NCBI GenBank assembly: GCA_929200455.1 | Contig: CAKMZR010000019.1 | Location: 1 to 16,475, forward strand | Length of the DNA: 16,475 nt | Reading direction: 5' to 3' | Source of the DNA: an uncultured Alphaproteobacteria bacterium | GTDB taxonomy: Bacteria; Pseudomonadota; Alphaproteobacteria; CAKMZR01 | In this document: positions 5,150-11,301 of the stretch, one piece after another | Numbering within the stretch: the first letter of the stretch is position 1 | Layout: each line of letters opens with the position of its first letter | Notes under the pieces: model-generated | Databases searched by the model: none | What the model saw: only the letters and a program-made list of their open reading frames with translations | Told to the model about the DNA's origin: nothing | Position numbers and translations under genes: made by a program

Positions 5150-7676
5150 TCCTGTCGCCTACGGCGTAATCTTCGAAGCCCTCGCAAGAGATGCCACATT
5201 CGTAACCGCTGCTGACGGAGGCGACATCATCGCGGAATCTTCGAAGTTGTTTAATTTTTCCTTCATAGAGGACGTCGTCTTCGTCTCTTGTGATGACGAT
5301 GCGTCCACTGTGGGAGATGGTTCCGTTGATGACGGCACACCCTGCGACTTTTCCTCGACGTCCCATATCGAACACATCGCGTACTTCTGCGGTTCCGATA
5401 AGGATTTCTTTGATTTCTGGTTCTTTTCTTTTTTGTATGATCTCTTGGATTTCTTCGAGGAGGTGATGGATGATGCTGTGTCGTGCGATTTCGATATTGT
5501 GTTGTCGTGCAAGTTTTTGAGCTTCAGGTGCGACTCGGACGCCAAAGGCGATGATCATGCCGTTTGAAGTGGAAGCAAGAGCAATATCAGAAGCGTTTAC
5601 GGGGCCGACGCCTGCATGAAGAATACGAATTTTGCAATGGTCATCTTCGAGATTTGCGAGGCTTGCGACGATGGCTTCGACGATGCCCTGTACGTCGGCT
5701 TTTACGACGATGGTGAGTCGTTGTTCTGATTTTTCGTGGAATCGGTCGAACATGGCGTCGAGGCTTTCGACGTGGCTTGCTTTGTTGAGTCGTTTGTTGT
5801 CTTCAAGTGTTTGTCTGTATTCTGCGATGGAAGCGGCACGCGACTCTTTGCTGGGAGGCATGACTTGGAGGGTGTCGCCTGCTTTTGGGGGCGTCCCGGC
5901 TCCTAAGACTTCGACGGGCTGGGAAGGAAGAGCTTTTTTGATTTTTTTGCCGTTGTCGTCGTAGAGGCTTCGCACTTTTCCCCATGTGGTGCCGACGACG
6001 AAGACGTCGCCTACTTTTAGGGTTCCTCTTGTGACAAGGAGTGTCATCACGCACCCTCTTCCTTTGTCGACATAGGCTTCGAGTACGCTTCCCTTTGCGG
6101 GTTCATTTTTTGCGCTTTTGCACTCGTGGAGGTCTGCTTGTAGGAGGACATGGGAGAGGAGTTTGTCTAGTCCTTCTCCTGTTTTTGTGGAGATGGGCAC
6201 GCAGAGGATGTCGCCTCCTAGATGTTCTGGCACGAGGCTGGCTTCTAGGAGTTGGTGGTAGATTTTTTCGATGTTTGCGGAGGGGAGGTCGATTTTGTTG
6301 ATGGCGACGACGATGGGGACGTTTGCGGCTTGGGCGTGGCTTATGGCTTCGCGGGTTTGGGGCATGACGCCTGCATCTGCGGCAACGATGAGGATGACAA
6401 TATCGGTGACATTTGCCCCGCGTGCACGCATGGCGGTGAAGGCTTCGTGTCCTGGGGTGTCGATGAAGGTGATTTGTCGTTTTTCTTTGGTGACGGTGAT
6501 TTGATAGGCACTGATTCGTTGAGTGATTCCTCCTGCTTCTGAGGCTTGTATGCGTGTGTGTCGCAAGGCATCAAGGAGGCTTGTTTTGCCGTGGTCGACA
6601 TGTCCCATAACGGTGACGACGGGCGGTCGAGGTTCTTCTGGTATGTTTTCTTCTTTGATGTCTATATCTTCGAGGAAGGATTCGACGTCGGAATCTGCGA
6701 CCCGTCGGACTTTGTGCTGAAATTCTTCGACGACGAGTTCGGCGGTATCTGCGTCGATTTCGCTGGAAGAGGAGGCCATGACTCCCATACTGATGAGTTT
6801 TTTAATGACATCGCCGACGCGTTCTGTCATGCGGCTTGAGAGTTCGCCGACGGTGATGGTTTCGGGGATGATGACGTCGCGTACAATTTTTTCTTTTTGT
6901 TCGAGGGCGCGTCTGCTCTGTTGGCGTTCTTTTTCTCTTTTTCTGAGGATGGCAGAAAGAGATCGTGTCCGTTCTTCGCTCTCGTCATCTTCTGAGAGAG
7001 CTTGGGATATGGTGAGTTTGCCTTGTCGTCTTTGTTGGGTGACTTTGCCGATTTTTTGGGAAGATTTTCTTTCTTCATCGGTAATGTTTTCGTGTTTTTC
7101 CCGAGCGTTTGTTGCATTTTTCCCGACTCGTTCCGGTTCTTGAGTTTTAGTGGGTGCGATGTCTGGGGTGATGTCTAGAGGGATATCTTCTACTTTTTGG
7201 TCTTGTTCTTGTTGTTGTTTTCTCTCTTCTGCTTTTTTTTCTGCTTCTTCTTGGCTGTTTTTGAGGCGGCTTCTTAAGGCTTCTTGTGTGCTTTCGAGGT
7301 CTTTGATATCGATATTTTTGGGGGTATGTTTTGGAGGTGTTTCATGACCTGTGTCTGGAGTGAGAGAGGCTTTTTCTTTTTCGCGGGTGGAAGAAGCGGG
7401 GCTTCCTGAAGAGAGGGTGGAAGAGGCAGGGCTTCCTGGGGATAGGGAGGATGGGGGGGATTCTGGCGTTGGGGATGAGGTTTCACTTTTGCTTCCTCCT
7501 TGTACCCGCCGACGTTTTTTCACGACGGTCACGGTTTTTTTGCTTCCGAGGCTCGGCGATTTTCCCGAGGCACCTTGTGTAGGGCCCATACGCAAGGTTC
7601 CTGTTTTTGCCGAAGATGCAGATATTTTTTCGCTGCCTTCTGTTGTGTTCTGTTCGTTTGATTCATTCATGTTCAT
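5115..7676 (-). CDS. infB: Translation initiation factor IF-2
   Basis: The GTPase that brings initiator fMet-tRNA to the 30S subunit and promotes 50S joining. It is 853 residues, within the family range. Residues 1-265 are a low-complexity charged N-terminus with two ten-residue repeats (about 78-98, type SSGSPASST). An IF2_N domain follows at about 268-330 (IPETITVGELSSRM). The G domain holds G1 GHVDHGKT at 358-365, G2 GGITQ at 382-386, G3 DTPGH at 406-410, G4 NKID at 460-463 and G5 STK at 496-498. Domains II-IV and the C-terminal fMet-binding domain run to the end (YECGISCEGFEDYAVGDRI). GAGGAG at 7687-7692 sits ten bases before the ATG at 7676. The stop codon overlaps the rbfA start. Nothing essential is missing. 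Confidence 0.98.
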   Translation of the reverse strand: MNMNESNEQNTTEGSEKISASSAKTGTLRMGPTQGASGKSPSLGSKKTVTVVKKRRRVQGGSKSETSSPTPESPPSSLSPGSPASSTLSSGSPASSTREKEKASLTPDTGHETPPKHTPKNIDIKDLESTQEALRSRLKNSQEEAEKKAEERKQQQEQDQKVEDIPLDITPDIAPTKTQEPERVGKNATNAREKHENITDEERKSSQKIGKVTQQRRQGKLTISQALSEDDESEERTRSLSAILRKREKERQQSRRALEQKEKIVRDVIIPETITVGELSSRMTERVGDVIKKLISMGVMASSSSEIDADTAELVVEEFQHKVRRVADSDVESFLEDIDIKEENIPEEPRPPVVTVMGHVDHGKTSLLDALRHTRIQASEAGGITQRISAYQITVTKEKRQITFIDTPGHEAFTAMRARGANVTDIVILIVAADAGVMPQTREAISHAQAANVPIVVAINKIDLPSANIEKIYHQLLEASLVPEHLGGDILCVPISTKTGEGLDKLLSHVLLQADLHECKSAKNEPAKGSVLEAYVDKGRGCVMTLLVTRGTLKVGDVFVVGTTWGKVRSLYDDNGKKIKKALPSQPVEVLGAGTPPKAGDTLQVMPPSKESRAASIAEYRQTLEDNKRLNKASHVESLDAMFDRFHEKSEQRLTIVVKADVQGIVEAIVASLANLEDDHCKIRILHAGVGPVNASDIALASTSNGMIIAFGVRVAPEAQKLARQHNIEIARHSIIHHLLEEIQEIIQKRKEPEIKEILIGTAEVRDVFDMGRRGKVAGCAVINGTISHSGRIVITRDEDDVLYEGKIKQLRRFRDDVASVSSGYECGISCEGFEDYAVGDRIACYGQESSQG
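7385..7444. repeat. 30-bp tandem repeat, two copies, in infB N-terminal region
   Basis: Two adjacent 30-base units (7385-7414 and 7415-7444) differ at a few positions, and a decayed third copy may start at 7445. On the minus strand they encode two ten-residue units ending in GSPASST. The period equals that of the truB repeat although the sequence differs. Confidence 0.85.
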
Positions 7677-8042
7677 AGATTTTCTGCTCCTCTAATGTTC
7701 GTACTTTTTGGTTTATGTCCTCGACGTCTTGTTTGTCATTTCCATGGCTATCCTACTGTTTCCGACACCTGTTGTTTTTGACCTGATTTTTAAGGTCTTC
7801 TTTTTCCCCCTTACTTCCTTGTCTCTCATGTGTTTTTGACTTTCATGTGAGCTTGTGACCCCTGTTTTTTTGACCACTCCAGTGTTTTTGACCACCCCAG
7901 TGTTTGTGTGTGTGTCGGTTTCCCCTTACGTGTACTGAGCTTCTCTTTTGCGTGTATGTCCCCTGTGTTGTATCGTGGATTTCTTATGTTTTGTGTTCCA
8001 AGAGATACGGAGAGATGATTTGAGAGGCGGTTACGTTTCCCC
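7677..8042 (-). other. nusA-infB gap: no ylxR gene, short repeats only
   Basis: These 366 bases separate the nusA stop from the infB start. Most relatives carry a small ylxR-type gene here. I looked through the minus strand and found no YlxR-like sequence. One lysine- and threonine-rich frame of 60 codons (7713-7895, GTG start, no Shine-Dalgarno) exists, but it mainly reads through the GTCAAAAAC repeats and is probably not a gene. The only convincing expression signal is the infB Shine-Dalgarno at 7687-7692. No hairpin terminator is evident, so read-through from nusA to infB is likely. Confidence 0.6.
7867..7902. repeat. 18-bp tandem repeat in the nusA-infB gap, with dispersed GTTTTTGAC copies
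   Basis: Two 18-base units of type TTTTTGACCACYCCAGTG lie at 7867-7884 and 7885-7902, differing at one base. The core GTTTTTGAC also occurs at 7774-7782 and 7832-7840, always in the same orientation. In the transcript sense it reads GTCAAAAAC. Confidence 0.8.
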
Positions 8043-9698
8043 TTATGTGTTTACGACGTCGTGGGTCCCTCCTTCTTTATTTTGTGCTGAAGAGTCTTCT
8101 TCACTTGGTGTTTCTGGGGGTGATTCTGAGGATGTTTCTTTGTTGTCGTTGTCGTCGTCATCGATCCATCCCAGCATTTTTCGTGCTTTTAGGATGAGGG
8201 CGTCAGCGGTTTTTTTGTTTATGTCGTTGTTGTCAAGAGCGGCTTCTTCGCTTCCGATGAGGTCGTCACGTGCACATCCTGCGAAGTCTTCTAAGGTTTT
8301 GATGTCTGCTTTTCCGAGTTTGAGGAGCAAAGAGGTTGAGAGGGCTTCGTCAAGTGTTTTGAGTTTGTCTTCCATGCCGAGTTCTTCGAGTTCTTTGCGT
8401 TCTTGTTCTTTTTGTTTTTCGACAAAATTTTGGGCTCTGAGTTGGAGGTCTTCAGCGAAGTCGCTGAATCCTTCGATTTCCAGGAGTTCTTCCGTATCGA
8501 CGTAGGCGACATCTTCGACGGAAGAGAATCCTTCATTGATGAGGAATTGAGCGATGACTTCGTCGACTTCTAGAGCTTGCATGAAGGTTTCGCGTAGGGA
8601 CTGGTGTTCGGTTTGGTTTCGTTCGTGAAGTTGTTCTTCTGTGAGGATGTCGATGTGCCACCCTGTGAGTTGTGAAGCGAGTCGAACATTTTGTCCTTTT
8701 CGTCCGATGGCGACGCTTAGGTGAGAGTCTTCGACGATCATTTCGAGTCGTTTGAGTTCTTCGTCGACGATGACGCGGCTGATTTCTGCGGGAGCCAATG
8801 CTTGTACGGCGAGTTCTGCGATGTTTTCGTTCCAGAGGATGATATCGATTTTTTCGCCTTGAAGTTCTTCGACGACGGGTCTTACGCGGATTCCGCGGAT
8901 TCCGACGCAAGTGCCTACGGGGTCGAGGGAGGGGTCGTAGGAGACGACGGCGATTTTTGCTCTGCTTCCTGGGTCGCGTGCGACGGCTTTGATTTCGACG
9001 GTTCCTTCGTAGATTTCCGGGACTTCTTGGCGGAAGAGTTCGATGAGGAACTGGGGATGGGTTCGTGAGACAAAGATTTGCGGGCTACGATTTTCTCGCA
9101 CGACGTCTGTGATGAAGGCGCGGACGCGGCGTGATTTTTCGAATCCTTCGCCCCCTTTCATATTTTCTCTTGGTATTCTTTGGTCTCGTTTCATGTAGGC
9201 TTCGGCTTGGTGGTTGTCGAGTTCGAGGGTTACGTTTCCGTATTCTTCTCGTCGTACGATTCCGTTGACGATGGTGCCTACGCGGTCTTTGTAGTAGTTG
9301 AATTGTTGTTCTCTTTCTGCTTCGCGGACCTGTTGTGCGATGAGTTGTTTTCCGCTGAGGGCGGCTATTCTTCCGAAGTTTCCTGCGGGGAGGTCTTCGA
9401 TGAGTTCTTGTCCTATTTCTAGAGTTTTGTCGAAGTGGTGGGCTTCACCGAGGGTGATTTCCGTGTGAGGATTTTCGACTTCTTCGACAATTTTTTTGTA
9501 GCGCGCGAGGGAGATGGTCCCGTTTCTGCGGTTGATGTGGGCCCGTATATCCATGTCGATGCCGAAGTTGCTTCTTCCTGCTCTTTGCACGGCTTCTTCT
9601 ACGGCACAAAACACTTTTTCTCGGTCTATGTTTTTTTCGGCGGCAAGGGAGTCGATTATTCTCAAGATGTCGGTTCTTGCGATTTTTGTTTCTGTCAT
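8043..9698 (-). CDS. nusA: Transcription termination/antitermination factor NusA
   Basis: Binds RNA polymerase and nascent RNA to control pausing, termination and antitermination, including at rRNA operons. The 551 residues show the full bacterial layout: polymerase-binding N-terminal domain (about 1-130), S1 domain (about 138-202, DRVGTIVNGIVRR onward), and tandem KH domains (about 204-350) with FVSRTHPQFLIELF and the second-KH loop IGRKGQNVRLAS at 331-342. Two acidic/HhH repeat domains follow (about 370-425 and 446-510), then an acidic tail (DDDDNDN onward). The two C-terminal repeats match the proteobacterial form. AAAGGA lies upstream of the start at a slightly long spacing. It lies 40 bases after rimP, the standard neighbour. 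Confidence 0.98.
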   Translation of the reverse strand: MTETKIARTDILRIIDSLAAEKNIDREKVFCAVEEAVQRAGRSNFGIDMDIRAHINRRNGTISLARYKKIVEEVENPHTEITLGEAHHFDKTLEIGQELIEDLPAGNFGRIAALSGKQLIAQQVREAEREQQFNYYKDRVGTIVNGIVRREEYGNVTLELDNHQAEAYMKRDQRIPRENMKGGEGFEKSRRVRAFITDVVRENRSPQIFVSRTHPQFLIELFRQEVPEIYEGTVEIKAVARDPGSRAKIAVVSYDPSLDPVGTCVGIRGIRVRPVVEELQGEKIDIILWNENIAELAVQALAPAEISRVIVDEELKRLEMIVEDSHLSVAIGRKGQNVRLASQLTGWHIDILTEEQLHERNQTEHQSLRETFMQALEVDEVIAQFLINEGFSSVEDVAYVDTEELLEIEGFSDFAEDLQLRAQNFVEKQKEQERKELEELGMEDKLKTLDEALSTSLLLKLGKADIKTLEDFAGCARDDLIGSEEAALDNNDINKKTADALILKARKMLGWIDDDDNDNKETSSESPPETPSEEDSSAQNKEGGTHDVVNT

Positions 9699-9738
9699 AT
9701 TGGTTACTTTTCCTTTAGGAGTCTTTTGAGGTTTTTGC

Positions 9739-10461
9739 TCAAGTTTCTGCGTGTTCTTGAGTGTGTGTTTGAGGGTTGTTGTCTTGGCTCATGAGTATAC
9801 ATTCTTTTTGCCAAGAGGTTTGTGTGAGTTCGACGCCTTTGTCGTGGAAGGTGATTTCGCTTTGCAGTTGGACGGAGGTGAGGGTGTGAAGTTCGAGACT
9901 CCAAAGGCCATTTTCTGCGTTGTAATTTTTTTTATGATTTGGGTTTTGGTTTTCTTCGAGAGGTTCGGATTCGGAGGGTGTGAATAGGGAGGTTATGTCC
10001 TGAAGGTTTTGGGCATTATGTTTTTTTGGCGGGGGTGCTTTTACGAGAAGGGCGTTGTTTTCGATTCCCAACAGTTCTCCGTGGAGGGTTCTGCCTCCTC
10101 CTGGGAAGGGGCGTTCGCTTTTTATTTTGACTTGGGATCCGGCGAACCGTTCGAAATCGGAGGTGCGTGTCAAGGGTCGATCGAGGCCTGGGGAGCTGAC
10201 TTCCAATTCGGTGTAATTGGCGATCCATTCTTCATGGTCGATGAGGAGCGAGAGGGTTTCGCTTACTTTTTCGCAGTCTGTCATGGTGAGAGGTGAGGCG
10301 TCATTTTTTTCGATCATCACTTGGAGTTTTCCTCGATTCATGAGGATACGGACGATGATGTATCCCATAGACAGTAGGGATGGTCCTGTATGTGCAAGGA
10401 CGCGTCGTGCGATTTCCCCTCCTTGGGCTACGCGTTCAAACTGTTGGGTTGAGGTTTTCAT
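9739..10461 (-). CDS. rimP: Ribosome maturation factor RimP
   Basis: An early 30S assembly factor. I start it at the ATG at 10461 (240 residues, MKTSTQQFERVAQGGEIARRV), because family homology begins there. The frame is open for another 140 codons upstream, but those encode no recognisable domain. The N-terminal domain covers about 15-100, with the signature YTELEVSSPGLDRPLTR (83-99). The SH3-like C-terminal domain starts near FERFAGSQVKI. RimP is usually 150-200 residues; the extra length is a polar insertion (about 143-183) and a polar tail (about 221-240). The Shine-Dalgarno is weak. It is the first gene of the minus-strand cluster, with nusA 40 bases downstream, so the cluster promoter should lie in the region upstream of it. 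Confidence 0.93.
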   Translation of the reverse strand: MKTSTQQFERVAQGGEIARRVLAHTGPSLLSMGYIIVRILMNRGKLQVMIEKNDASPLTMTDCEKVSETLSLLIDHEEWIANYTELEVSSPGLDRPLTRTSDFERFAGSQVKIKSERPFPGGGRTLHGELLGIENNALLVKAPPPKKHNAQNLQDITSLFTPSESEPLEENQNPNHKKNYNAENGLWSLELHTLTSVQLQSEITFHDKGVELTQTSWQKECILMSQDNNPQTHTQEHAET

Positions 10462-11125
10462 GTGCTTGGAGATGTCTTTCTCTTTTGGAGTGTGTTCTGG
10501 AGTGCGTGGGGCTAGGGTGCGTGGAGAACGGGTGATTTTGTAACTGATGGTGTGTGAAGGTCGGCGTTTGAGCGTCTGGCGTGAGATGGTTTGGCGTGTG
10601 AGAGTGCGGCTTTGAAAGAATGAAGAATGAAGAATACGGCATACGGGTCCGAAAAAACAAAAAACAAACACCCCCTCCCAATATGAGCTCTGCAAGACGT
10701 ACCCTGTACCCCATACCGATAAGGGAAAAGGGAGATAAAGGCAAGAAATTTCACGAGAGGAGGAGAGGTTTTTTTTGAAATTCAAGGCAAGCAAGAAGGA
10801 TAAGGAATAAAATTCTTTTAGGAATCCAAACCGTACAAAAAGAAGACTATGTTTTTTATGATTTGTGTTAGAATAAGCCACGGCATGAAAGGTTTTTGAT
10901 GAGAAGTGGAATGTAATTTGCTTTCTTTTTGTAAGTGGGGCGATGAAGGATAGAGAGAGGGTTGTCGAGCTGCGTAGCGTGTGAGTCAGGGTGTGTGTTG
11001 TCTAGGGAAGATATTCCGGAGGCTGGAATCCTGAGTTTTCTCGGGTGGTGGTCTTGTTTTTTTCTTTTGTGGCGGTGGATTTTTAGGAGTGATTTTTGAG
11101 ACGAATGATGAGAGACTGAAGCAGG

Positions 11126-11181
11126 CCGTATGAGAACCGTATGGAAAGACACTGTATGAGAAGGCATTGTATGAAAAGACA
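11126..11181. repeat. 15-bp tandem repeat upstream of the giant gene
   Basis: Three full 15-base units (11137-11151, 11152-11166, 11167-11181) of the type YYGTATGRRAAGRCA follow an 11-base partial unit CCGTATGAGAA (11126-11136). The last unit continues into TGAAAAGACAGGG (11172-11184), which recurs exactly 50 bases downstream (11222-11234). Confidence 0.85.
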
Positions 11182-11220
11182 GGGGATTTCCTACTGTTTG
11201 TGAGAGTTGAGAGAGAGATT

Positions 11221-11249
11221 TTGAAAAGACAGGGTCTAAGGTCTAGGTA
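11221..11249 (+). promoter_or_regulatory. Weak candidate promoter for the giant gene
   Basis: TTGAAA at 11221-11226 and TAGGTA at 11244-11249 have a 17-base spacer, with an alternative TATGAT at 11248-11253 at poor spacing. It lies 53 bases before the predicted ATG. This is a consensus-like match in low-complexity sequence and may be chance. Confidence 0.2.
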
Positions 11250-11272
11250 TGATTTGTTCTTAGGCGTCTGAA

Positions 11273-11285
11273 TATATCTGATATA
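11273..11285. promoter_or_regulatory. Perfect 6-bp palindrome before the giant gene's ribosome-binding site
   Basis: TATATC, one spacer base, then GATATA. It sits directly before the Shine-Dalgarno and could be an operator half-site pair or a chance A/T palindrome. Confidence 0.2.
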
Positions 11286-11286
11286 C

Positions 11287-11292
11287 AGGAGA
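11287..11292 (+). promoter_or_regulatory. Ribosome-binding site deciding the ATG start at 11302
   Basis: AGGAGA lies nine bases before the ATG at 11302 and six before a TTG at 11299. It is the best Shine-Dalgarno in this region and is why I prefer 11302 over the GTG codons at 11467 and 11482, which would give a more normal lipoprotein signal but have poor binding sites. Confidence 0.6.
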
Positions 11293-11301
11293 AAAAAATT
11301 G

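Larger units (their letters stand above)
10462..11301. other. Divergent intergenic region between rimP and the giant surface gene
   Basis: These 840 bases hold no convincing gene on either strand and no tRNA cloverleaf or known RNA that I can recognise. The part next to rimP (about 10620-10850) is A+C rich on the plus strand, opposite to its surroundings. The part next to the giant gene is G+T rich and carries 15-bp tandem repeats. Promoters for both directions must lie here. A weak plus-strand candidate is TTGAAA (11221-11226) with TAGGTA 17 bases later (11244-11249). A small palindrome, TATATC-T-GATATA, lies at 11273-11285. None of these is strong. Confidence 0.6.

Noticed and set aside
7713..7895. 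60-codon Lys/Thr-rich frame before infB as a YlxR relic
   Set aside because: It needs a GTG with no Shine-Dalgarno, is mostly translated repeats, and lacks YlxR motifs.
11000..11060. Possible tRNA T-arm (GGCTGGAATCC)
   Set aside because: No acceptor, D or anticodon stem can be paired around it; only a short ATTCC/GGAAT hairpin is seen.
10868..11167. 99-codon minus-strand open frame in the intergenic region
   Set aside because: His/Pro/Arg/Lys-rich translation typical of the antisense of G+T-rich DNA; no ribosome-binding site, no recognised domain.
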